Shown here one piece after another: positions 25,396-36,007 of a stretch of DNA of 64,000 bases. Origin of the DNA: Gorsachius magnificus (taxonomy: Eukaryota; Chordata; Aves; Pelecaniformes; Ardeidae); assembly GCA_034008185.1 (NCBI GenBank), contig CM067082.1, positions 86,985,684 through 87,049,683 on the forward strand. Reading direction: 5' to 3'. The position numbers and the translations under genes were made by a program. Position 1 is the first letter of the stretch. Every line of letters begins with the position of its first letter. The notes beneath the pieces are model-generated. The model saw nothing but the letters and a program-made list of their open reading frames with translations. It was not told the origin of the DNA and did not search any database.

Positions 25396-28300
25396 TGGCT
25401 ACTGAGCCTAATGCAGCAGGGAACGGTGTCTGACACTTATTTTTGGAAGGTGTTCAGAGACCATTGCTTTTCAAGACTCGCCGCTGTGTGCAAATAGGTG
25501 AGGGAGAGGCAGTCTGAGTACAGCTGCCTCTACAACGGGATGCTGCTGGGAACGGCGTTTGTATTTTCAAACTTAAATAATCTGGCAGTCCCCGCTGTGG
25601 CCTCACACTACTTGGGTCTATCCCAATTTTATTGAAAAGTGTTGTTGAAAAGACATACTTTGCACACTGGTCAGAGCAGACCTCGTCAGAGTTACTTTAA
25701 ATAAGATTTCAGAACTTTTTTTTTCCTCCTAGTTTTGTTCTCTCCAGGATATTTTCCAGTCCCATTCTGCAATATTTGTTAGCAATTTTAACAGCTGTTC
25801 TTTCCTTAATTATTATCATTGGTTTTGCTTGACTTTTTCTGTTCCAGAGCAAAAGGTGACAACCAGGCCCTTGTATCTTTTCCATGTGCAAATATACTTT
25901 TTCCTTTGTCAGTATAAAAATACGTAGTATTTGGGGCAAAATACCCGAACCCCATCCTTATCACATTGAGCTAGAAATTATTCACTCATTCTAGTTAACC
26001 GGCTAATGCAGAGTCCTGCACTGCCTTGGGTATCTTTCCCCCTTCAAGGAAACATAAAGACTTAAACCAGAAACCTCTGTGTGTGTTGAGCCTACGGCTT
26101 TGTAATGGATAGATCGTCTGGATTAAAATCTTCCTAAACATGTGACATGTAACTCCCACTCGATAACACACAGCACATTCTGAAGCTATCAATGGTATTT
26201 GAAACTGTTTGTGTTTTTCCAGCTTTCCTGCTTCTTTACTCAACTGCAATGGTTTTTATGAGCTCGGGGTGCTCACCGTCTGAAACACCCTCTGGCACAA
26301 GGGCAGAAGTGGCAGCCTCCTACAAGCTTCGAAAGAACTTTCAGTGCTTGAAAGAGGGCTCTTCAGTTAATTTAGCCCCTTCCATTAATGTGCCAAGGTT
26401 TAAAGCTGAACTGACCTAATGGAAAAGCTTTCTGCTTCCATGTGGCTTTCTGAAAAAAAGAACAAGCATAAATTAATTGCTAAACAAAAATGTAAGCCAG
26501 AGTTAGGGTTAGTAATGCATGTTTATGGATTTAAAGTGTTAGGACTTAAATCCAGATCAAATATTTGAAAATGGGGAGTCTGGTAAAGACGTACATATGG
26601 AGTCCCCTTTACCTCTTCATCCTTTCCCAATCTTAACCTATCATACAGACATCTTGGCATTCAGTCACTATACCTCACGTGAGCCTAAAGGTCATGATCT
26701 ACCTGCTAAAATCACAGTCTTCCACTTCATCCTCACATTAAGAGCCATCCCAATCAGCATTTAATTCTTTCCTGCTTGTCACGCTGGACGACGTACATTC
26801 AGGGACATCAGCCGACGGCTCGGCCAGCTGAGGACGGTGTGAGGACCTCTCCACCTCTCGTCCTCTCTTTTTTGCAGCATTCACGTGCTCACAGCCAGGT
26901 GCCTCTCTGGTTTTCATGGTTCAGAAGAAATTCAGTTCATTCTCTGAGACCCCACTGGAGGACACAAACTCCAGCTGGAGCCATCTGCGCAGGCCAGATG
27001 CAGCGTTGTGTCTTTTGTCCTGGTGCAATGGTTACGCAGCAGACGTCGGCATATCTGCACGGTGGCAGAAGGTCTGATGGCAATGCCGGTACGCCCGCAA
27101 CCCAGCCTATGTGGATTACAGGATGCATCTTTGCTACTGTTGTTGCCTACGGCAGCTGTACACAGGCTGACTCTGACCTCGCGCTGGCTAATGTATTTCT
27201 ACATTTGGTCACCTTTCGCTGCCTTTTCATACACAGAATTTAGACTGATGTAACTGTCTTTCTAGTTTACTAAGTCTAAGTACAGAGCAGATTTTGCTGT
27301 TTCCCTTTTATAGTCGATGATTTACTTTCCTCAGTTTTAAACAGAAAAAGCATTACTAGCAAAAATAAAATGAAAAGCAAATAGCATGACAAGACTCGAA
27401 GAAAATATATTAATGATATGATATATTAATATTTATTTAATTGCTGCCATTTCAGGTCAGTTTCCCTTAATACTCGGTACTGTTGACTTCAAATAAACTT
27501 TAAGCTATAATTGTTCGCACATAAGTATATCCTTGATAGGGTGGAGATGGTGGCCAGGGTCGGAACAGAGTTGGAATTGTTTGTGAAATGCATACTGGGA
27601 CTTACTTCACCTTTAACTGTTTGCTTTTGCAAGGATAGCAGTCCGGTCATGCTGTGTTGGATTAATATTTATAACCATTTTTTAAAGAGTTCTGATCTGG
27701 GAAATCACCATTGCATATTTTTAGATGAGATTTCTGAGTAAAGAAAGCAGTGGTTTGGCATGTGCAAATAAGATGCTGTTACTATTTTTCAACTGCCCCT
27801 ACTCACAGCAGAGAAAGTAAGTTCAGCAGGCGAAAAGAAAAATCTGAGCTTTCATAGCAAATACTGGCTTTAGCCTGCTTCAATCTTTGAACTAAGATTA
27901 TACTCAACCACTCTTTCCCGCTTCACAAGCAGACCTTGGAAACCAGCACACTAAAATTAGGCGGCATATTTGCATTTTCAACCTCTCCGAGTGCAGCACT
28001 GCAAACAGTCCATTCTAGCTATACCATTATTGTACAACATAGGGGTTTTCTTTAGAAAGCAAACGTCATTCCTTATTACTTACAGCTCTTGATGTTGCTT
28101 TAAAAAAAACCAAACCTGCCTTTGCTTGGCAACACAAGCGCGAAGACAGAAGCTGCCCTTACTGCAGCGTCCTTGCTGACCCCATAAGCCGGGTTTGTCA
28201 GAGGCGCTTTGGCAGCCGATGGTTCAGCTGGAGGGAAGGTGGGAATGCAAAGTTATAAAAGTCAAATGTCCTTTCTGTTTTCAGGAGGTAGAGAAAGGAT

Positions 28301-28488
28301 CGCTAGAATAGCAAGTTCTATGCTATATTTAAAAGTATGCTATTAGTCTTGGAAAAAAAATATCAAATTCAAGGTATATCATTCTGGTAGAGTCGTGTAA
28401 TCCTGGTACCTGAGAGTACTGACAAAGGTTTTGCATTATTCCTGCTCATGAATACATGGTGTATTTTAAGGTATAGTAATGGAACCTC

Positions 28489-28525
28489 TTTTTTTTTTTT
28501 TTTTTTTTGGTTGGTTGTTTTTTTA
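28489..28525. repeat. Poly-T tract (20 T) with T-rich tail
   Basis: A run of about 20 T (28489-28508) is followed by GGTTGGTTG and another T run. It could be the A-tail of a minus-strand insertion, but I recognise no element body next to it. Confidence 0.85.
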
Positions 28526-28948
28526 TTCTGAAAGCTTCCAATTAAAGTTAAATTACCTCTTTACCATTTGAGAGCTTCATATGCGGGGAACTGCTCCTCA
28601 CAACTTGTGCATAAACCAAGCAAGAAACCTAATTTGCTCAAATAAGAGCGAAGAACGATTTGCTAAACGAAGACAACCAGAAACCAAACAAATCCTTTTC
28701 GACCAGAAACAGGTAGCCCAGCTTTTAATTGCATACAACCCTGAACACTTGGCACTGCCAGAAGAAATTAACTGCTGTAGTTAATCCCTGCTGGCACCAC
28801 GCCATGCCTCGGAAGGGGAGTCCCGTGGGGTGTGGGCTCTGTTCATGGCCACCTGTACACTACGTTCCCCATGAAGCACTGAGCAGGTGCAGGGTTTTTG
28901 AATACAGACTGAAGTTTGGCTTACGGGCAGAAAATTAAATAAGGGTGT

Positions 28949-29060
28949 TTTTTTTTTCTGGGGAAGGTAGGAGACCCCTTTGAATTATTAGGTTTGGGTT
29001 TTTTTGTATGGGTGTTTTCTTTTTTTTTTTCTTTTTTTGAGAAAAAGAAAAAAGGTTTTA
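28949..29060. repeat. T-rich / A-rich low-complexity segment
   Basis: T runs (near 28949, 28999 and 29020-29038) are followed directly by GAGAAAAAGAAAAAAGG. The T-rich and A-rich parts are complementary and could fold back on each other. Confidence 0.75.
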
Positions 29061-30981
29061 TTGCTAACTTGCCAACGAGGGAAACTTCCAGGAGCAGACC
29101 CGAGTTTCTCCACTTTGCCACCAGATGTCCGTCATGAGCAGGGAAACCTGATGACCTGAGCGATACCCATGAGCCTGTAACCACAGCGTTTTTAAAGATA
29201 CGACAGCAAGAGGAAAGTCTGAGTGAAAGTACACGTTACCACAGAGTTTTGGGTGGCGGATGTGCTGCGAAGGCCGCTTGGCAAGCGAAAAATTCTGCCG
29301 GTAGCGCTACAATATATATTGAATTAACTCCTTAAAACTTGCGTGTCAGCCTGCAGCCGTTGCTGAACACAGCGCCTTTGCGTTCCTCCAGAGACTGGGG
29401 TATTCGGCTGCCTGCGAAGTCTTAAAGCTCCCCTGCAGAAACTTGCCCTTTCAGATAGCAGGGGTGTCTGAAATCCGCTGCTGCAGGTGCCCTCTGGAAG
29501 AAGACTGAATTCTTTCACCCCTCGGCGAGTTGCTGAGTGATGCGGTGACCTCCCCAGGTCTGATAACGTTATCCAAAACCCACAGTAAAGCACACGCACC
29601 TGCATGTCAGAGGCATTTCCAGGGATAAGTAGTGTACGTCTCTGGGAAACACTGCTGAAAAAAGTGAAAGACTGAAGTTTAAATTACCACAAGGTGCAGT
29701 GACTTCCTCAGGAGGAGGGCATTGGCTTCCTAGCTGCACATGGAAACATACCTTAAGACTAAGGTAACTTAACAGGGAAGTGCTGGAAGGTTTGCGGTGT
29801 GTCCCTGTCCCCAGACTGCATCAAACTCAGATGCCCAAATGCTGCCAACTGTTACTACAGCCGTTATTTATTGCGGTAACCCCTGTGCAAATGGCAATAT
29901 TTCAAATATGTGTCTTCTAGAACAAAAATGTCTAGGTGATACGCGTTTGAACATCGGAGAAGCAGAAACACCCAACAGCTGCCCCGGAGTTTAACACTGT
30001 CTGTTGCAAAATGTGCCGCCATCTCTGCCCCACTTCAGGAGGGGCAAGGGAGCCTTTGGGTGGAAGGGTTCATTCTTCAGAGACAACCTCTGTCACTGTC
30101 AAAACAGGAAGGGGAGGCTACAAAGCTCTGCCAGAGACAGCAACAGGAGTGACATCCGAACAGGCTCCGAGACGGGGAAGTGAACGGCACAGAAGTGGCT
30201 GCCCTCTTCCCTCACCACCTGCGGGATAAGCACCTGCCTGGGCAATCTCCCTCCTGACATCAGGGCTCCTGCGCTTCCTCTCAGCCTGTCCACATCTCCC
30301 TCCTAAGGCGGCTGTGAAATGGCTCCTTGATGGGCTGAGAGGGACGCGGGATGGCTCGTGCACTGGGCTGGGCTCCCGGGAGCCTGGGGTTTCCCAGCAG
30401 GATCCTACACCGCCTTGCAGGAGGAGAGGGGTGTTCCTTGCCCCCTTTCTCTGGGAGTGAGCCCTCCTCTCCCCGTTTACTCAAACCAGCCCCATTGCTC
30501 TAGGTTGAGAAGAGGGGATACACGACTCAGCGGTACAAAAGTTTCCCTGGACACTGCCTGCCCCAGTCCTTAGGGGATGACACAGACCTCTTTCATGAAG
30601 GTAATGGGGTCCAGTACAGTGAAAGGAGTGTGTTGGGTCCATGCTGTTCGCATGCACGTGAGCGTCAGGAGAGACACTTCTGAGCATCTTCACAAACAGG
30701 AAAAAAAAAAAGGGGGACAGTTGCAAAAGCAAGTTCCATGCTCTTCTCTCCCACCCCCATGATACCTATGTATCTCCTTAAAGATGCCTTTTTTTTTTCC
30801 TTCCAAACCCAGCTTTTAAATACCCAGTATTAGAGTGTTCCTTGACTGGTCCAGTTAAAACACCCGTCTGTAACCTTGCTTTCACGTAAGTGAACGCTCG
30901 TCGTAACCTCCACTTCTGAAAATAACATATTCTGCCTTGAATATTCTCAGCTGTGTCTCTGGGAAACTAAATATGAGCTTA

Positions 30982-31150
30982 TTGCCAGATTCTGATTCTA
31001 ATAAAGTTAATGGAAGTTTTGCCAGTGACTTCAAATGGTCCAGATATTATTCCCGGGGCCAACTCCTATGAAATTATCCCAGTTCAAACCTAGAGCAATT
31101 GCACTGACTTCAGCGGGGCTAGCCTGGATTTATTCATCCAACCCGAGCGG
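30982..31150. repeat. Ancient palindromic interspersed repeat, probable
   Basis: Landmarks are TTGCCAGATTCTGATTCTAA, AATGGAAGTTTTGCCAGTGA with CTTCAAATGG, GCACTGACTTCAGCGGGGCT, and GCCTGGATTTATTC. They resemble an old sauropsid palindromic repeat of the form 'CAGATTCTGATCTCAGTTACAC ... TGACTTCAATGGAGTTACTCCTGATTTACACC'. The match is from memory of the family and the copy is diverged, so confidence is limited. Confidence 0.45.
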
Positions 31151-31914
31151 AGACCCACAGAGATCAGCATATGGAAGAGCTGCTTCTCGCTCAACCGAAC
31201 CGCCGTTACGAAGAGTGTTGGACGGTGGGGTTTTCCTCTCTTTTACAGAAGGGCTGAAAGCAGAGCTGCAGCCTTAGACCTGTACTGTAGGAACTTTTAC
31301 AGCAGTCTAACCTGTTCCACAGTACGCTTACGGAGATTGGCACTTCTTCCATCAGGGCTGGCGGGGGGGGGGAAGGGGGTGCCTGTACCCAGCCATTTAC
31401 CAGTGCTCCGTGCTCAGTTTCGCAAGGTTTTCCAGAAAAAGCTGCGGGATGCCGTAACCGGTTCATGTTGAACGGCAAAGCTTTTTCGGACTCGGAATAG
31501 GTAGCACTCCACCTATTTTCAGGACGAATAGCCTACGTCCTCTAAGGGCAGGGAGCAGGAGGGGTGGCCGAAATCCTTCTTTTAAGAAGACGCGAGCCAG
31601 CCGAGAGGCAAGGCTGAGGCGGCCGCCGCCGCCGTTTTGCCGAGCGCCGCTCCAGCGCAGCGAGCGGGTGCCCACCGACGGGGCCGGCGCTTCCCAACCT
31701 GCTCCGCTCCCCGCCCGCCCCCGCGGGGCCGCGCTACCTGCGCCCTCGCCCGCTCCCCGCCCCGGAGGGCGGCCGCCCGCCCCGCCGAGAGGCGGGCGCG
31801 CTGGTGATTTGCCTTCGCCGCCAGCAGCCCCGCTCCGGCCAGCCCGCGGGGACCGGGGCTGCAGCCGCAGGAGCCGCTGGCTCGCTCCCTGGCAGGGGGA
31901 AAAGTTTGCCGCTC

Positions 31915-31942
31915 TTCCTCCTCCTCCTCCTCCTCCTCCTCC
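31915..31942. repeat. (CTC)n trinucleotide repeat
   Basis: About nine CTC units followed by CCCCGCCCCC lie in the likely BMP6 promoter or 5' UTR. Pyrimidine on one strand and purine on the other makes it prone to slippage and to H-DNA-type structure. Confidence 0.9.
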
Positions 31943-31996
31943 CCCGCCCCCGTACGCAGACCCCCGCGGCCCGGCGCGGCGCCCCCGGGCAGGGGC

Positions 31997-32008
31997 ATGG
32001 CGAACTGA
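31997..32008 (+). CDS. Upstream mini-ORF (3 codons) before BMP6
   Basis: ATG GCG AAC TGA lies 275 bp upstream of the BMP6 start in the probable 5' UTR. The purine at -3 is G (GGGGCATGG) and +4 is G, a fair context. It matters only if transcription starts upstream of it. A uORF this short would act by delaying or diverting scanning ribosomes, not through its peptide. Confidence 0.35.
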   Translation: MAN

Positions 32009-32012
32009 GCCG

Positions 32013-32039
32013 CCGGGCCGGGCCGGGCCGGGCCGGGGG
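32013..32039. repeat. GGGCC pentanucleotide repeat, G-quadruplex prone
   Basis: Five successive G-tracts of at least three Gs (GGGCC units, the last one GGGGG) lie about 240 bp upstream of the BMP6 ATG. Four or more G3 tracts with 2-base loops fit the G-quadruplex rule. If transcribed, it would sit in the 5' UTR. Confidence 0.85.
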
Positions 32040-32101
32040 CGGCCCCGCCGCACCTGAGCAGCGGCGGGGGGGCCGTGCACCGCGGTGCCCCGCGGGCCGC
32101 C

Positions 32102-32128
32102 ATGCGCGGCGGCGGGGGCGAGCGCTGA
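32102..32128 (+). CDS. Upstream ORF (8 codons) with strong Kozak context
   Basis: The start is GCCGCCATGC, a near-ideal Kozak context at -6 to -1. The frame encodes MRGGGGER and then a TGA stop, and ends 143 bp before the BMP6 start codon. By position it is in the probable 5' UTR. If the mRNA includes it, most scanning ribosomes should initiate here and must reinitiate to make BMP6. The ORF is seen in sequence; its use is inference. Confidence 0.4.
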   Translation: MRGGGGER

Positions 32129-32271
32129 GCCGCGCTGAGCCCCTCTGGCCCGGCCGCCCCCCGCCGGCCCGGGCGATAGCCGCCGCGGGGGGGCAGGGCT
32201 GGAGGGCGGCGGGGAGCCCCCGGGCAGAGGGGGAAGCGGGGACGTCGCCTGCCTCCGCCCGGCCGAGCGCC

Positions 32272-32655
32272 ATGCCGCGGCGGCTGGCCTGGCTGTGCTG
32301 CTGCTGGGCGCTGCTGAGCGGCGCCTGCCGCCCCGCGGAGCCCGCGCTGCCCGCGGCGGGGGGCGCCCGGCCGGCTGAAGTCGCACGAGAAGCGGGAGAT
32401 GCAGCGGGAGATCCTCTCGGTGCTGGGGCTGCCCCACCCCCCCGGGAGCCGCCGGCCCCGCCGCCGGGGCGCCTGACGGCGGCGCCGCGCTTCATGCTGG
32501 ACCTCTACCACGCCCTGGCCGAGGGCGCGGAGGGCAGCGCGGGCGCGGAGCGGGGCGGCCGCCCGCCGCCCCCCGCCCCGCCGCCGCCGCTGCCCAGCCC
32601 GCAGGACAGCGCCTTCCTCAGCGACGCCACATGGTCATGAGCTTCGTCAACCTGG
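32272..32655 (+). CDS. BMP6: Bone morphogenetic protein 6, exon 1 (signal peptide and start of prodomain)
   Basis: BMP6 is a secreted TGF-beta superfamily ligand; exon 1 encodes the signal peptide and the N-terminal prodomain, not the mature cystine-knot ligand. Visible landmarks in order are a start MPRRLAWLCCCWALLSG (hydrophobic signal peptide, similar in layout to mammalian BMP6), RLKSHEKREMQREILSVLG followed by LPH (BMP5/6/7 prodomain helix; EKREMQ and SVLG favour BMP6), PPPGRLTAAPRFMLDLYHAL, a proline-rich linker, QDSAFLSDA, and MVMSFVNL. The last codon is split after its first base (phase 1) at a GGTGAGT donor, the position used in this family. The ATG at 32272 has G at -3. The peptide blocks lie in different frames (breaks near 32360, 32440 and 32629), so no single ORF spans the exon. 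Downstream exons are outside the window. Confidence 0.92.
32358..32363 (+). other. BMP6: Frame break 1 in BMP6 exon 1 (apparent +1 at G6 run)
   Basis: The frame opened by the ATG reads PALPAAGGARPAEVAREAG here, which is unlike BMP6. The next frame carries RLKSHEKREMQREILSVLG, a strong BMP prodomain match. The switch lies between about 32341 and 32371. Dropping one G from this six-G run would join the blocks as PALPAAGAPGRLKSHEK. The exact base cannot be fixed. Confidence 0.75.
32437..32443 (+). other. BMP6: Frame break 2 in BMP6 exon 1 (apparent -1 at C7 run)
   Basis: After VLGLPHPP the frame would run into a TGA at 32474. One extra C in this seven-C run would instead read LPHPPREPPAPPPGRLTAAP, matching the GEPPPGRLKSAP region of mammalian BMP6 and leading directly into RFMLDLYHALAEG. 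The error site is inferred from the homopolymer. Confidence 0.8.
32626..32631 (+). other. BMP6: Frame break 3 in BMP6 exon 1 (apparent -1 before MVMSFVNL)
   Basis: The frame reads SDATWS and then a TGA at 32638. The family has DADMVMSFVNL here, and MVMSFVNL is present in the next frame starting at 32631. Loss of a single base between GCC and ACATG (family reading GCC GAC ATG) explains it. Unlike the other two, this is not in a homopolymer. Confidence 0.85.
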
Positions 32656-32661
32656 GTGAGT
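32656..32661 (+). other. BMP6: Splice donor of BMP6 exon 1
   Basis: The exon ends CTGG and the intron begins GTGAGT, an excellent match to the vertebrate donor consensus. The junction falls after base 1 of the codon following VNL, the conserved exon 1 phase in BMP5, BMP6 and BMP7. Confidence 0.9.
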
Positions 32662-32942
32662 GGCCGGGGAGCGCGGAGCCCGCCCGGCCGGGGAGCGCCC
32701 CGTCCCCGGGGAGCGGAGGCGGCCGCTGCCGGGGAGCGGGGCGGGCGGCGGCGGTGGGGGGGGTGTGTGTGGGGGGGCTGCCGGGCGGGACCCGGCGGGG
32801 GCTGCGCGGGTCTCGGCCGGGCGGGCAGCTCGCGGCGGCGGCGGGCAAAAAAACCTCCCGTCCCCCTCGCGAAGGGTGAAAAAAGTTAAGCCGCGGAAGG
32901 CAAAACCCGAGGGGGACAGAAAAGAAAAGGGTCTGGTAGTAG

Positions 32943-32967
32943 TTTGGGTTTGGGTTTGGGTTTTTAA
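32943..32967. repeat. TTTGGG hexamer repeat
   Basis: Three units of TTTGGG followed by a T run lie just after the CpG island. It looks telomere-like but is too short to be an interstitial telomere block. Confidence 0.8.
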
Positions 32968-33151
32968 CAGCCTTTTTGTCCCCGGTTCGGTGACAGCGGC
33001 CAGAGCCCGACGTTCGGGATTAAACCCACCCGGCTCTGGTTCCGGCGGCCACGCCGGAGCACAAGTCGCGTTCGCTCCGTGCCAGGTCCCGCAGGGCATC
33101 CCTCCCCTTTGGGGCTGGGGCAAAGCGTGTCCCACGCTGCTCCACCGTGTC

Positions 33152-33204
33152 CCCCCCTCCTTTTTTTTCCCCCCCCTTTTTTTTTCTTTCTTTTTTTTTT
33201 TTTT
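33152..33204. repeat. Pyrimidine tract (C and T homopolymers)
   Basis: Alternating C and T runs with almost no purines extend over about 50 bp near the start of intron 1. Confidence 0.85.
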
Positions 33205-33521
33205 GAGGGGGTTCTGAGCTGGCGTGATGGTGAATATGTGACTCCGTGTTGGTGATTGAGTCCGGGAATGTGATAAAAAACTGTGGCGTGTGGAAATCTT
33301 GAGATAAGTTCTGCTAGACGTCAACCTGCTCTTCAAACAAGTCGTGCTGTCAGGGTGTTACCGATGTGAAGGGCTCCGAGGTGGGCATTTCAGTGGGAAA
33401 GCCGTTAAGCTTTTTACTTGAAGGGGCCCTGAATACTAGAGGGCAATTATAAGGAAACAGTGTAATTAGATTCAGCCTAATGTGGAGAATGAAAATATTT
33501 CAGTTGGCAAATTGCAGTTCC

Positions 33522-33544
33522 TTTTTTTTTTTTTTTTTTTTTTT
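33522..33544. repeat. Poly-T tract (23 T)
   Basis: An uninterrupted T run in intron 1. No retroelement body is recognisable beside it. Confidence 0.88.
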
Positions 33545-34448
33545 AAGGGAATTCCTGTGGAGCTCAACTGTCTTAGACAGTCGGCTGAAAACTGTGTCTT
33601 TTCACTTAGTGCTTCCTGAGCTGTGCGCCGGAGCGACAACACCTGCAAAAAGCTTGTCTTGTTTTAAAAAAAAATTAAATAAATAAAATACAGATAGTTG
33701 TGTGTTTCCTCATCTAGAGGAGTGGTAGGTTACTGCCGAGGGAAATTTGTTTCTCTGAGCTCCCAGCACTGGTAGGTGCGCTCGATGACTTTGTACCATG
33801 GTGTATGTATTTAGAACAAGTTTAGCTCAAGTCTGCAGGGCTGGGTGATTTTTGTACCTGATGAAAGACCCGAAATGGGTCAGAAGTGCCCCCCTTGTGC
33901 TGCGAGTGTTTGTCGGAGGATTTGTACACACTGAAATTTGGGTGCCTGCAAGTCCTGCAGGCACAGCTGAGCTACAAGGGGTATGCAGGACATGCAGCGG
34001 CGCAGAGCCCCGTGGGCTCCGCGTGCTGCGCCTACAGCTGGCAGGGTCTCCAGCCCTCTCGTTTAAAAGGAGCTCGAGGGTGTTCAGGTGGTGCTGCCAT
34101 CTCGGAGCTCTGATGCTTTTGGTTGAGATGTCCTGAAACCGTCCGTCAGTGAAGCCAGCGTGGTTTGTGACTTGCTCGGACCCCGAGACATGGGAATTCT
34201 CTATGGGTTTTGAGTCCAAAGGGGCCAGCTGCTTCTCTGCTCCCTTTGGCTGCGCTTCCCCTCTCCCAGCCTCCACAAACCTCTCTGTCCTTCGAGCGCA
34301 CAGACCTGCTGCCTTGGGGACTTTCAGGACCTATACCGTGAAGGAGCTGTGAATTTAAGCAGCACGGGTGTAGGTTGTAGCTGTCTATAAGCAACCCCCC
34401 AGCACATTTTATTTAAAGCATACGGAGCAAGGTGCTTGCAGAGGGCTT

Positions 34449-34592
34449 GGGTGGTTCCCAGCTTATAGGTATTTAGCCTCCTGCTTTATAAAGTGCCAGG
34501 AGAGCAGTATTAGACAGTAGACCTGAAAGCACATGTTTCTTTTGAAAATAAAGGACTCGTATGATTCACATCAGTTCTGATAATTTGGATCT
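34449..34592 (+). repeat. Diverged local duplication, copy A
   Basis: The segment aligns in the same orientation with 36008-36195. Shared landmarks are TTCCCAG, TTTAGC or CTTAGC followed by CCT, TTTATAAA, the exact word GGAGAGCAGTAT, and at the end GATAATTTGGAT against GATAATTTAGAT. By eye the better-aligned part shows roughly two-thirds identity. It is either an old local duplication or two copies of an interspersed repeat I cannot name. Confidence 0.55.
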
Positions 34593-36007
34593 AGATGCTT
34601 ATGTAATAACAAGGAAAATTATTCCTGTAACATAGTGAAATGGCGCGATTGAAATGCTAGTTATGAGTCTCAGGAAATATGAATTAGCTGCAGAAATTTC
34701 TCATCGACTTCCAAGTTCCGAGTCATAAACCGTAATGTCTTTTAACGTGATTGTTTGTTACCAGAGGGTTGGCAAATCGACAGGCTGAGACCGAACAGCT
34801 GTTTGACTGTTTTCTGTAGCTCCTCTGACATGACAGGGATTTTTGGGGTCTTTCATGTGTGTATTGACATTTACTTTTCCACTAAACTATAATTTGTGCC
34901 AGAAAATGAGAGGAAGCCTAAGGTTATAATGCAATATAGAAACCAAAGGTGTGACAGGAGAAAGCCATCCTGCGCTCTATCAAAGGGGCTTATCAGATGT
35001 AGTCCAGAAAACGCAGCAAAAGATGGTGGGATCACGGCAGAAAGACTTCCTGACCTCAAGGACACTGACCATTCCAATGAAGCGTATGCCACGCAACCCT
35101 GAAGACCCACAGCTGGAGTCTCCTTATAAGCAGATGCTGCCAGAATTATTTTGTTTGGGGGTTTCTTCGTGTCATCAGACCTATAATAAATTTGGCTCGG
35201 TTAAAATCAGCTTCTGAAGGGCTTTGTCCGTGTTCAGCCTTAAAGACTCGCCTTTCCATTCCTAAAGGGGCAGCTACCAGAGAGATGTGAGGGGCCCTTG
35301 CCATTCTCCCAGGATTGGGAGCGTATGGTATTACATGGGTTTGCAGCTTGCCTCGAAGGCGCGTGTGGCTGCATGGGTGCGGAGTGAGTGCGGGTGGCCG
35401 CCATGACCTGCCTTCAGGTGCCCATGCTGCTTCTGCTGTGGCCCAGGGCCGGGCAGACGTTTGGTGACACATCTCGTTGTGCTGCAAAGCCATCATCTGG
35501 GTCAGCTGTGTGGAGAAATCCTGGTTGTCATGCAAGTTTGCAGGTGTTGATGTTCTTCTACAGGTGCATTTAATTTTTCCAGCCCTGTAGCCCGAAAAGA
35601 GTCAGTAGCTTGTAGTCACTGCTGATCTTTAAACGTGGAGTGCTCCAGACCTTCCTGACCCTTCCGCCGGTCTGGGGATACAGCAGATGTGTTTTCTGTC
35701 TGGGTTTCCGTATGTGCTCAGGGTACAAGTCCTCCTTGTTGAGGTCTTGCAAAGCTGAGGGACTTTGGTGAGGTCTTGGATTATTCAGGCAGTGCAGGCA
35801 TGTCCCAGGCTCAATGATGATGTCCTGGGATACAATTTTGTTTCTTTTTTTTTAACTAAAAAAAGGGAGACACAGAGGCGTGGAGGTTCTCCAGGCACAG
35901 GGTGTTGCTGTCTTACAGGGAGGAAACATCAGTCTTCAAGGTGTAGAGCCTGGGATTTATGTTGCCTACCTAGTGATGTCCATGCTGTAGTACGGACTTG
36001 AAAGGTG

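Larger units (their letters stand above)
25396..31600. other. Gene-free upstream sequence near BMP6
   Basis: No coding exon recognised. The longest open frame is 26776-27243 (+, 155 codons), with no domain, signal or family match. Features are an AT-rich palindromic patch at about 27400-27450, T-rich tracts at 28489-28520 and 28949-29040, and an ancient repeat near 30982-31150. CpG content rises from about 29900 towards the BMP6 island. Confidence 0.55.
31600..32880 (+). promoter_or_regulatory. BMP6: BMP6 CpG-island promoter and 5' UTR
   Basis: A long block of very high GC and CpG density surrounds the BMP6 start codon. It begins near 31600 and ends shortly after the exon 1 donor, near 32880. 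I see no TATA box at a sensible distance, which fits a TATA-less CpG promoter. The transcription start cannot be fixed from sequence; it probably lies within about 31600-32200, so the 5' UTR would be GC-rich and structured. The island also holds long open frames on both strands (for example 31463-32437 -), which are composition artefacts. An antisense or divergent noncoding transcript is possible but unproven. Confidence 0.8.

Noticed and set aside
26776..27243. 155-codon open frame on the + strand
   Set aside because: No recognisable domain and no splice or promoter context; probably chance.
31463..32511. Long open frames on the minus strand (up to 324 codons) and in other + frames across the BMP6 CpG island
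   Set aside because: Products are arginine, glycine, alanine and proline-rich with no domain. They exist because GC-rich DNA has few stops and they lie opposite a real exon.
32943..32967. Interstitial telomere
   Set aside because: The unit is TTTGGG, not TTAGGG, and there are only three copies.
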